Source: Allium sativum
Taxonomy: Eukaryota; Streptophyta; Magnoliopsida; Asparagales; Amaryllidaceae
Assembly (NCBI GenBank): GCA_030737875.1
Contig: CM060922.1
Coordinates: 754,737,603 to 754,801,602 of the forward strand
Length of the DNA: 64,000 nucleotides
Direction: 5' to 3'
Shown in pieces: positions 34,810 to 45,210 of this stretch. Within the stretch, counting starts at the first letter, position 1. Every line of letters starts with the position of its first letter. The notes under the pieces were generated by a model that was not told the origin of the DNA, searched no databases, and saw only the letters and a program-made list of their open reading frames with translations. The translations under genes were made by a program, and so were the position numbers.

Positions 34810-37288
34810 TGCGATGGATGTTCATAGCTAAACACACAAAATTCTAAGCGTTATTTAATGTAACGCTTGCGCACCGTTTTATAATTATTTGGATATTGCC
34901 ATGTTGATGAATGAACTTGTGTATATATAGATCGATTTTGTTACATCACTCACGCAATGTAGTTGTGGAGTATATGGGAAGTCAATTCAAGTCTATTCTC
35001 TATGAGAATAACATTCAGATAATAAAATAAAAATTTTAAAAGTTAAAGTTTTGAATTTAGATTTTAAAATGATGTGAAATCTAACCCATGAATAATTACA
35101 GAGTTTTGCCATAACGACAAAATGATTTTAGAATGTTTTAAAAGTTGTTTGGACTCTTAAGGTAGAACGAGTTTTTTTAAATCTAACTAAAAATTTGATT
35201 TCTATTAATTGAAACTCTAAAATGATCAATAAATGTTTATGTAAATGATATTTGAAATTCAATTGGGTTTGAATTATAGTCCGAATAATTGTTGTAATAT
35301 GTTTTAAGCATTAATGATTAATTTTGAGAAATTGAGTGAAATTTGGAAAATATTTTGTTTTAAGTTTACGATTTAACTTGAAATGAATATTTGAAATTGA
35401 AATGATGATTTTAAAGTAAAGCGATTTTGGAATTCGAATGTAAGTATAAAATATTATTCGAAATATGGTTTTAACGGTTTGAGTTATGAAAAGTTAAGTT
35501 CATTTTGAGAAGAATTGTGCAAATTTATATTAAATCGTATACAACTTGAATTGAACGTATCACGTAGTGATTGTTTAATAATGTCGATCATGGTTTCTCA
35601 ACGACTATAACTTGAACATTTTGAATCGAATTAACGCAAACGGAAACGTTGGATTTCGATTTAACAATAATTTTTGAGTAGAAAGGAAAATTTCAAATTC
35701 CATCGTATGGTTTTCGAGTTATGTTCAAACTAAAATTGGAAAAGGTCGCTATATGTGTAGTTCGTCGACCGTAATAGAAAATCGAATAAAATAGACTTAT
35801 AAAAATAATTTAAAATTCCAGAAAAATATGATAAATCATATTTTATTATTTAAAATGTGATTTGAGTTTTCAATTGCGAATTTGGAATGATTTTGGATCT
35901 ATTTGGTTAAGTAACCATTTCACAACGCTTTCCGTAACGCTTTTAACGTTATTATACCATCTCTTTGAAATGATTTGAATTTAAAGATTTCAAACATGAA
36001 TCATTATGGAAAAGGATTTGTTTAAAAAAATTAAAAATATGATATGGAATTGAAATAGGATTTGAATTGAAAAAGGAATGAGTTTTGGATAGAATTTGTC
36101 GTCTGGTATTCGATATGGATTTACAGGAGCAGACGAATACGATTAGAAATATTAAAACATATCCATATCCAGATTATGATAGTGTTTGCCTGAGTTGTGA
36201 ATCAATATCAAATATAAGTCGACTAAATTCTATATAAACTTATATTTGAAAATATTAATTACTTGAATCGTCATGAATGAAAATTTTTAGCCAAATAAAG
36301 ATTTGGTAGTTCAATATGTCAACGAATAAATAAAGTTTGTTTCCAAATATAAGGTTTGGAAAAATGAATATCGAATTTCGAGAAAAGGGTAAGATGATAA
36401 TGGGGTTTTCGAAAATTGAACAAAATCCAACCTTAATTCGAAGTAAAGTAACAAAGTTTGGAGAGTAGATTTGAATTGAAAAACTCGTGTGGTTCATAGC
36501 TATTATTTTTAAAATACGCTTATTACTTGGAAAGTCCGGGATCGGATATGAATCCAAAAACCTTTCCAAGTAATAATACGACGCTATAAAGAAGCTAAAG
36601 GTTTGGATATCGATAAGTGAAGACCAAGTATACTCGAATTATTCAGATTGATTGCTGATGTCTTGGATCCAGCCATACACCCGATACGAGGTTATAAGTA
36701 GCATAAGACCTGAATATATTTGAATATTTTTGGATTTTGTTCCGTTCAGACCCAAAATGGACTTGTATGGATTGTGTGTGTCTGACATTGTAATTGATAG
36801 CATAACACTGATTCCCGTTGATATGTATCTGGTTTGTGACGTATGAGCTCAAAGTGGTTATGTATGGATGGAAATCAGTGATCACGATGTGAATGGATAA
36901 TGTGACATACTTAAGATATGAAATGAGCTTGTACGATCAAGGCATTACTATTTAGGCATGCTTTGTGTATGACGCGACATCGACAAACCTTATACCCCGG
37001 ATTGATGAGAAACTGGCGGTTAGGTTGTATGCTTATATATGATTGATGATGAAAGCTGCGACGGTGGTACCACTTATGAACTTGAGGAATAGGGTATGTT
37101 CGGGGGTCCGTGTCTGGACGAAAACCGTTGATCTGCCTCGCGATTTGTAGTTGGTGTCTGTGTCTGGAGGAAAGGCCATGTTACATTCGTTTATATTCCG
37201 ACTGACCTTTCGTGCCAGGAATCATCAAGTTGGAAACCCTAATCTCCAATACGAGCCATGCGATTTTGATTGTGTGTGTGTGTGTGTC

Positions 37289-37341
<53 letters not shown>

Positions 37342-38030
37342 GGTGACATAATATTATGGGTATTATGCCGTCTAGGATTAATACATTTATTTGCGAAAGG
37401 GTTTTCACACTATATAATAATAATATTGAAAGAGGATTTTACGTATGAAGGCATGTTTGGTTATCATAAGATAAAACTCGCTCATCTGGTGTGCGCTTGC
37501 ATTGTGTGATGTGGGACGAGCTTATGATAGCTTCATGTTCTCAAAATCATTGCGAATTTATATGCATGGGAAGTCACATGGAGTAAACCCATTCCGCGTT
37601 AGCGGCGGGGTCCGGTGAATTTCCCAACTTTAAAATAAATCCTAAAAGCAACTGTTTTATGTTCTCATACCAGTCCCATGACTGACCAGAAGTTTATTGT
37701 TCCTTCCAAAACTCTGGGTGCCCACTAATTTCCACACGGGCAGCTAGTGTTTAGTTTTACAGTTATAGATCATTGGAGCAAGATTCGGAGCGCTTTTTGA
37801 GTTGGAGTTCACGCTAGAGTTGGGAGCTTTTGCCATATCATATGATTTCTTCCACTGTATATGATGTAACTCTGATATTTCATGTAACTCTGATGTAATA
37901 TTGAATCATGCAATGAAAAGTTCTATTATTTTGTTCAATATATGTATGTGCTCATAACAATTTGCCTTTGTGAACGATTTAAGTCGGTTTAATTACTGGT
38001 GAGAATCGGGCAAAAAGACGGGTAGTTACA
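34810..38030 (+). repeat. Right arm of the palindromic element
   Basis: This is the inverted partner of 30863-33810, estimated by eye at roughly 75-85 percent identity, higher toward the outer end. It contains a (TG)n-(TA)n tract (37269-37341) absent from the left arm. Its outer ~500 bp matches the right end of the element at 12003-18207. Confidence 0.85.
37269..37341. repeat. Microsatellite (TG)n(TA)n
   Basis: (TG)n leads into (TA)n with two TGTA interruptions, within the right arm of the palindromic element. Confidence 0.95.
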
Positions 38031-38413
38031 CCCGGTGAGGTTATCGCGAAGTATGGTTGATGCTTGGTAAGGATTAGATAACCCAGGATGTGGGCGAATC
38101 TAATCAGGATCGACAAGTGCGGTTGGTGCTTGGCAAGGGCTAGGCGACTCCCTGATGTGGGCTTGCTTAATCAGGACCGCCAAGTGTGGTTTACGCTTGG
38201 CAAGGACCGCTGGATATGATTTCTATTTAGCAAGAGCCCAATGAGGCTGCTATCATCGGCGTGACATTGCTACGGACATGAAAAATGGTATTGTGATCCG
38301 GCACAATCATGGAATCTTGATCTTTAGATATTGGACTTCTGTTTAGATTTTTATTGATTTATGGATTTTGGATTATCCAATACACATCTTTCACCGATGT
38401 TCTGGGCGGCAAG

Positions 38414-39269
38414 TGTTGAATAGCCTTTTTGCAAGGCAGTCACAAGTTGAATTTTCTATTACTGAAGTGCTCAAGACTTGGACATGGGCTTAGGCAAGCC
38501 CAGATATACTTGTTTGAAGTAACAAAAGCTTCGAAGAAATGGAAATATAATGCTTGGAATCCCGCTCGAGTAAGGCGGTTCGACCTTGCACTACATCATC
38601 CTATTTCGGGTCGACTGCTCCGGTTTGATCAGTTCGGGTCGGCTATCTTGGCTTGGCATGGGTCCCACCATGCTTTACATAATCAAATTTTGAAAGAAGA
38701 AGGTTAAGATGCCTCCTTGGGTCGGCATATCCAGTTCGACTATGTCGAACCAGCCTAGATCAACTATATCGGTCCGAATAGGGATGATTGGAGCACGACC
38801 ATCACCTAATTTTGTTACTCCGGAGATGTCGACATGTGTCTTAGTCGAGCTGAATGCAAATGTTTTCTATGGCCTAGAGACGTGTTTCACTACCCTTACG
38901 CTTCCGGATCGGTTGCCATGTGTCCTGGTCGAACCAGATCTGTGGTCACCTATAAATACATGGTTTGAGGACTTTACAGCAGATCGAATTTTCAGTCCTC
39001 TAGCTGATACAAGCAAGGGCATTGTTGCCATTAAAATATCTGCTCTTTATCCACTTTCCTTCATAGAAAATCAACTATTTGAAATCATACAATGTAATAA
39101 AGGATTGATAGCACCAAATGAACGTAGGCACATCGCCGAACCACTATAATTTCTTGTGTCTCTTTGCTTTTTTGCACTTTCTAAGATTTGTGATCTGTGA
39201 TTATGAAGTTCTTTGAGAATTTTATTCATTTGAGTGTTTAACTTTAGAGGACCAATTTTTGAGTTAACA
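38414..39269 (+). repeat. 3' LTR of the Tat-like element
   Basis: It starts TGTTGAATAGCC and ends gagttaaca, 856 bp. It matches 27381-28237 throughout, with a TATA box at 38951-38958 and an AATAAA near 39093. Several dozen differences from the partner are visible, so this insertion is not recent. Confidence 0.85.
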
Positions 39270-40500
39270 GGTGGCAAGTGCGGTGGCAACTAGATTTGGT
39301 CGTAAAGGTTTGAATATGTGATCATGTGGGTTTTGTCCTTTAGCATTTGAGTTGGCTTGTGTATGCATGGTGCATGTGTGCACATTTAATGTTTCGACTC
39401 TACATTGTTTGATCATGATCGCTTGTTGATGCTACTATGCTCAACTCATTTGCTCCTTCGTTTTCTTTCAAAATAACATTTGCTTGTACTTCTATTTCAT
39501 CATGTAATTGATCCAAGGTAGTTTCTCCCTCCTCACTTAAAAGTGCAAATTTGTTTTAGATAATCATGTTGTCCTTATGCTAATTAGTGTTTTCTACCTG
39601 CTTGCCTTGTATCCTCCCTGAACAGTCTTCATGAACAATTACATTATCAATATGAATATCACTAACCAATTTTTGCACTGGTACTTTGTATTCTGTCACT
39701 TTTCTTGCATTTTTCCTTATTATGTTAAGCCAGATTTTGCCACATCCTTCTATTACCAACTTGAAAACCATGCTTTTTGTACTTCCTTCCAATTGTACCT
39801 CATCTTCTACTTGTTTTGACTCTGCTATATCCATTTTATCAACAACATCAATCTTACAAATGCAATGCACAATTTCATGCCCAAAAGTTTTACATACAGC
39901 ACACATTGTCGGTTTAAATATGTATTCAACATCAATTTGAAAAAAATCACCATATAACATTTCAATTATAAAACAATTTTGGCAGCTCTTTCTCTAGGAT
40001 TACTTCAATCATACACTTTGCAAATTCAAATCTATCCAACTTTTCATTATTTTCATCCGTGTATATTAGTCTCCCCATTCTACATCCTAGCCAATTTATT
40101 CCTAAATCTGACCAGGCAAAGAGCGGAGAGTTGAACAACTTTACCCACACTGGCACCGATCTAACACTACCACAAACATTTTCGAGATAAGGGTTCCATG
40201 CTTTAATGTTAAAATGTGTATAACCTCATAAATATTGGACTGCTCTCTGTAATTTCCTGCCTATCATCATGATAGGGAAAGGTAAAGACAAATAGAGACC
40301 CATTGGACCTAACCTTGATGGAGCCTTTGAGCTTCCAAATCATTATAAGGTGGTAAACAACAATAGAGGGAAGGTTGGTCAAAGAAAAAGGAAACTGAAC
40401 TATCATCCCAGTTTTATTTACCAACAAGTACAACTTCATTAGAGGGGAGTTGAGCTTCACCAGAAAAATCTAACTTCATATCAACAGGGATGTACTTTCC
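39270..40500 (-). pseudogene. LINE ORF1 (DUF4283-like and zinc-knuckle region)
   Basis: On the minus strand, from ~40460, the frames carry VQFPFSLTNLPSIVVYHLI, KGSIKVRSNGSLFVFTF and FPYHDDRQEI. MPVWVKLFNSPLFAWSDLGI, MGRLIYTDENNEKLDRFEFA and CMIEVILEKELPK follow at 40156-39962. 39960-39580 then has the knuckle CAVCKTFGHEIVHC. This is the order of ORF1 in plant L1-type LINEs, where the product binds element RNA. Frames are shifted between the blocks and no intact start is seen. The block upstream (40500-40800) is strongly pyrimidine-rich on the minus strand and may be the element leader. Confidence 0.75.
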
Positions 40501-41880
40501 TACATAGCTAGGCTTATGCTTAAAAAGGGAAGTCCATCCAAGTTGAGGAAAAGTGGAAAAGAAAGGCGAGAAAGAGGGAATGGATGGAGCAAAGGAGTTG
40601 ACAAGGACAATAAAAAGATGGGTAGGCAGTGGCAGGAGAAGAGGTAAGGGAGGCGGAAGAGGGTCAGGAATGAGAGGAGGAGGTGGGATAGGGGGCAGTG
40701 GAGTTGACAGGGGAATGCAAAGTGAATGGTGATAGAGAAAGAAGGATTAATGAGAGAGTTGTGGCAGGGAAGGGTACGGGGATGAGAGTGAGTGTTGTCA
40801 TGAAAAACTGCAGTTCTTTGATATCACTTGAGAGAGTTGGATCTATTAAATCTTAATATCTTGAAAATAAGAACTAATAATTGATATCACTTAAAAATAA
40901 AGTCTAACAAACAAGCATCTTTAAAATATTTTAAACATTCATCTATAACTATGGAGTTAAAACACTTAGCAGATTCAATACGACAAAGGAACAAAAAGTC
41001 ACAATGGAAATAAAACGAGGAAACGACAGGGATACAGCGGGTATCTCTAAAATAACATATAAAACACATACTTAATGTTTTTGTAATATATAAATGGTAA
41101 TCAAATGAAAAAATAACAGTCAATTTAATTACAATTAGTACATTTTATTTATAAACTAGAACATGTTCAAATCTATGTAAATAAACGTAAACTATTATTT
41201 AACTTAATCAAATTTAATAGAATATTAGAGTATATATATTTTTAAAGATAAATGTTAAATAATTTAATTAAAAAACTAGATTCATAACTTTTATAATGCA
41301 TTACAGTCAATAGTTCACTTTTTGTAGAAGATATATTGGGAATAACGAAATATAGCAAAAATAACAGGATATATCGGGAATGCATAATATAACAGGACAT
41401 AAAGAAAAAGACAATTTTAGAGGTCAGTTGGGAAAATCACAGCGAGAAATTCGCTACGGGAAATAATAGGATCATGGCGGGGCATTAACTACACAGGTCT
41501 ATGGACACTTTCAAAATTTAAAATTAAGATTTAATAGATAAATTGTTAATTAATAATAAAAACAAAATTTCAAACTAAAAAAAATGTTGCGGTTTAGAAA
41601 TAAAATGTAAACAATTGATTTCAACACAAAAATATGATTAAATATATCTACAAATCATTTTCGCTTGGATATGCTATACAAATACAATTTGCATAAAAAT
41701 GATTCATGTGTGAAGCCTGTGCCATAATATTCATCTGTGTATGTGTGTTATATGTGTGTATGACCACTCATTTAATTTAATAAGTAGTGGAGGGAAAGAA
41801 AGTTAGTAGTTAGAGAGGGAAAGAGAAATGTTTGGTGGAAATCAGGAGAGGCTATAGCCTGGTTCACTTTTTGAGATGCT

Positions 41881-41883
<3 letters not shown>
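40500..41883. other. LINE 5' leader (to ~40800) then AT-rich intergenic DNA
   Basis: 40500-40800 is purine-rich on the plus strand and is probably the LINE leader. The word ttgatatcactt occurs at ~40816 and ~40873 flanking a 50-bp gap, a possible local duplication. Nothing is recognised in 40880-41780. 41786-41880 resembles, in inverted orientation, the interior of the foldback at 41949-42138, so it may be a second, decayed copy. Confidence 0.35.
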
Positions 41884-41943
<60 letters not shown>

Positions 41944-41948
41944 TATAT
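41884..41948. repeat. Microsatellite (TA)n
   Basis: An alternating TA tract with one AC interruption. Confidence 0.95.
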
Positions 41949-42138
41949 GACGAGCGTTTAATGGCACCCGAAACAGTGCAGCACACCTAAATGCTTCATG
42001 ATTTCCATCACATATCCCGTTTCTCTCTCCCTCCACTCATTCTCTCACCTTCCACTAACTTAAACTACTATAAATACTTGGTTTCCGTTGGGGGGCATTT
42101 GGGGCGCTCACTATTTGGGGTGCCGCTGAACGCTCCTC
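41949..42138. mobile_element. Candidate 190-bp MITE with ~45-bp inverted ends
   Basis: The left end gacgagcgtttaatggcacc and the inverse of the right end gaggagcgttcagcggcacc match. The match continues through a second block (cagtgcagcacacctaaatgc against tagtgagcgccccaaatgcc). It is embedded between TA-rich tracts, so a target duplication cannot be read. There is no coding capacity. Confidence 0.6.
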
Positions 42139-42140
42139 TC

Positions 42141-42150
42141 TCTATATATA

Positions 42151-42190
<40 letters not shown>
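42141..42190. repeat. Microsatellite (TA)n(TG)n
   Basis: A short TA tract is followed by about 17 TG dinucleotides. Confidence 0.95.
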
Positions 42191-43308
42191 GTAAATTTGG
42201 TGTCTTATTCAAACTTCTCAAAGTACCTTTTAAATTTAAACAAAATTTTGGCATATTTAAATATATTTACACCTTAAGCAAAATTCAAAATTTTACATTA
42301 CATTATTTAGTCAATCGTTCTTATCTTTTAATTAAAAAATTCTTGTCTTAGTTATAATGCAAGATTTTATGTACTAAAACTAAATCAATCAATTATATCT
42401 TAATTAAATTTTAAATTCAACTGCTCATACCTTAGTTAAAATGCACATTTTGTGTGTTAAAATAGAGTTAAATCATTTTTATAGATGAACCTACAAGTTT
42501 CATTTAAAATGCATAAATTTTGTTGTGCATCCATATGTCATGTTGATTAATAAATTCTTCGTATTAGTCAGGCATAGAGTGCATGCCAGCAAAGGATTGC
42601 ATGGGTGAGGAGAGATGGGATCAAGACATCTACCTCTAAAAACTTTGATCGGTGACATATTTGAATATATTTATCTATTTGATTTTTTTTATGTTTACTA
42701 GCATAAAATACATGTATGTGCATCTAATATGTGTGCTTTTATATAAGATAAAAAATTAAGCAGATGAACGTGTTTTGTAAGTGCAAAAGTTTTGCTAATC
42801 GTGACATTTTTATTTCAAGTTATTTTACTGCTGGTACTGATGAAAAATTGATAACAATATTCCGTTGAAGGTTGTCGAAAAGAAAATGATGGTGGAAGTT
42901 GTAAATTGATGGTGAGATTCTATTGATAGATGAATGTATTTTTGGAATTAAAAAAAAACAATAAAAATCATATACATCGAATTCTCTTTATCAATATTAA
43001 AAATTAAAGATGTTGAATTCAGCTTCGAGTCACATATGAGAGAATTTTGTTCCTACATTATTGATCACGTATCAACAAAGAAGTTAAGAAGCTCAATATC
43101 TACTTAGAGACAGAAAATGCTATTGTTTGAGGTTTGGATACATGTTGATTTTTTATTTATTTTTTAGACCCATGTATCGCTGGTGTACTAGAAACACTTT
43201 ATATTGTCAATAATTGATGGAACAATTTTTTGCCTCTTAATTCAATCTTTACGGATTCAATATGAGATTTAGTAGAAAAGTTTCACTAAGTCTAACTATT
43301 TTAATCTT
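42191..43308. other. AT-rich intergenic DNA, no gene seen
   Basis: Only short random open frames and poly-A/T runs were found. Confidence 0.5.
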
Positions 43309-43417
43309 GTGCGGTGCTAACGCAATTTTTGTTAGGGGCTGCTGCCAGCCATACATTGTTTGATCGATGGTTGCTTGGTAGCCCGCAGCAGAAATTGCGG
43401 TACCCTTAGCACCACAC
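43309..43417. mobile_element. 109-bp hairpin MITE with perfect 8-bp direct repeat (hAT-like)
   Basis: The ends GTGCGGTGCTAA and TTAGCACCACAC are inverted repeats with one mismatch. Pairing continues inward (gcaattttt.ttag...gctgct against gcaatttctgctgc). The direct repeat ttaatctt flanks both sides (43301-43308 and 43418-43425). An 8-bp duplication is the signature of hAT-superfamily transposition. The size and near-complete foldback also resemble a small-RNA precursor. Confidence 0.75.
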
Positions 43418-45210
43418 TTAATCTTTTTTTTTATCATACTGGTTTGAAAGACGTACCAATAGTTGAAATACGAAAGACCTTGATATAAATAAGATACCAT
43501 ATTGTTCGTAGAAAATAAGACTGGACATGTTTACCATATTACCAGTTATCATCATTACCAACCGCTATCAATTAAAATAGTACTGAAAAAATTGATAATC
43601 AATTTGTTTGGTACAATTTGCTGAAACCGTATGAAATTATGCGGTATGGTAATGATAATTAAATAATAAATATGGTAATTATCATATTTATCATATATCT
43701 TCGCACACATATATACATACGTATATACATATATGTGTGTATATATAATATTATTATTATTTAACACCACATTCAAAGTATAATGATTTAATAGAAAATA
43801 CAACAAAATACTATTATGTTATCAAATTGAATGCAATTCCTATTGTGTATTTTTATAAAGATTATATGAGTTTGTGAATTATTTTAGCTTCATGCCTACA
43901 CAAGATAAAAGTGATAAATAATAATATAATAAAAAATAACCCTTAGTATTTATTGTTTTAGCATGACAAATTATATATAAGGGTGCGTTTTTTGCGAACG
44001 GTAACGGAGTATATAAGCATGACATTCAAACGTGGTATTTGAGCGTGACACCTTAATGAACAGATAATGCGTTTTTGGTGCAAGCGGGACATTTGAGCGT
44101 GGTATTTGAATGAGATATTTATATATAATATTTACATATACTGCTACAAACAGAGAAGAGCGCTGTGAAAAATGAACCGTTAGCAACTGCCGTTGGACGC
44201 TAGCGGTCTATTTTCCAATGGTCAAAATGCACGTGGTTGGGCACCGTTTACCACCCCCCACGTGTTCGTCGCCTCGGACGCGAACAACACTGTAACGTGG
44301 ATAGATATCAAACTTACAAATGGTAAAAAGTAATTATCGACCTCTACCAACCAAAAGCCGAACTATCACTTACCGGTTACTTTGATCAGGAAATACGATT
44401 TTTCTATTATTATATATATTGGTATGACAATGATTTTGAATATGAATTTGCAGTACCGAACCGAATCAAGCCCTAATAGAAACATAATGGCAGTGCCGAT
44501 TCCTCTTGAAAGATGCAATATTTGAATTGATTAGGTCACTTGTCATTTACAAAATTCAATATTCAGGCAAAAACAACTTCTCTTTTATTACAGCTTCGCT
44601 CTAATGTTGAATAGATCATTGATTGGAGTTCTTTTTCCTTAAAAAAGGGGAAAAAAGAAAGAAATCAAGGAGGGAAGAAAAACTTTTCATAACTTTATGG
44701 CTTTGCAAATTTTGGAGGGCTAATGTTAAGAGGAATTAGACGTTTTGGCCCTGCATGGACTATTTAAAGTAAAATATACAAGCAGAAACAACTTCCAATA
44801 TTTTCAAGTAAAAGCTTCAATTACTGTTGTGGTACAATGGCAATTAACGGCGTTGCGCCATGATGAAGGAAGTTAGTTTCTCCATTTTGACTTTATTTTT
44901 GTTTATAGCACTGCTAACAAGCATTCGTCATGTCTAACAGTAAGCACAGTATACAAACTTAACGGTCTAACAAGCATTTCAAAACTATCTTCTCCCTTCA
45001 ACTACAAATTTTTAGCAATAGTCCACAGTTCTTGTGGTAATCTACGACTACATCTGTTTATGGTAGACTATAGGACTACAGCAGTTGGGAAAAAAAGAAA
45101 CACGGTTACATTTAGATAATGCCTCTCTTGACAGTGCAGATAATACCACCATTATGACAGTTTTAACCGAATCTTGTAACCTCGGATGAATCCTTCAAAC
45201 ATCACAATGT
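43418..45210. other. AT-rich intergenic DNA downstream of the cyclin gene
   Basis: No gene was recognised. A segment starting at ~43979 (taagggtgcgttttttgcg, then acggtaacgg) has the same opening as the inverse of 49056 (taagggtgtgttttacgg, then cggtaacgg), so a repeat family end is likely here. Its other end was not found. 44150-44300 is GC-richer with small inverted words but nothing I can name. Confidence 0.35.

Larger units (their letters stand above)
30535..38030. mobile_element. 7.5-kb palindromic element with perfect 5-bp target duplication
   Basis: The termini are TGTAACGACCCG... and ...CGGGTAGTTACA; the outer 30 bp are inverted copies with one mismatch. The flanks are cccgg on both sides (30530-30534 and 38031-38035). 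Inside, ~2.9 kb of the left half (30863-33810) is an inverted, diverged copy of the right half (34810-38030), around a ~1-kb unique centre. The right part from the centre onward is the same family as the right part of 12003-18207. No coding region for transposition was found. It may be a solo LTR rearranged by inversion-duplication, or a foldback derivative that moved as a unit. The target is the tandem-repeat part of the Tat-like element. Confidence 0.8.
30425..38245 (+). repeat. ~65-bp tandem repeats of the Tat-like element, split in two (30425-30534 and 38031-38245)
   Basis: The repeated word (a/t)caagt(a/g)(t/c)ggttgatgcttg(a/g)caagg recurs about every 65 bp on both sides of the palindromic insertion, in total five to six units. 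Units alternate with gatc-rich linkers such as tgatcaggacc. Tandem repeats just upstream of the 3' LTR are a known habit of Tat/Ogre elements. Confidence 0.7.
27381..39269 (+). mobile_element. Tat-like gag-only LTR element, interrupted by the palindromic element
   Basis: LTRs of 857 bp (27381-28237) and 856 bp (38414-39269) flank a decayed gag, a non-coding stretch and tandem repeats; there is no protease, RT or integrase. Without the insertion at 30535-38030 the element is about 4.4 kb. Flanking pentamers gatgg and ggtgg differ at one base, consistent with an aged target duplication. Gag alone between LTRs matches the TR-GAG type of non-autonomous element, or it may be a pol-deleted relic. 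It sits in the minus-strand LINE. Confidence 0.8.

Noticed and set aside
41842..42036. Frames with (IY)n or (CV)n repeats
   Set aside because: Translations of TA and TG microsatellites; the same holds for 37151-37509 and 47575-47775.
43249..43500. 83-codon minus-strand frame over the hairpin
   Set aside because: The frame crosses the 109-bp MITE and its flanking duplication, so it is not a conserved gene.
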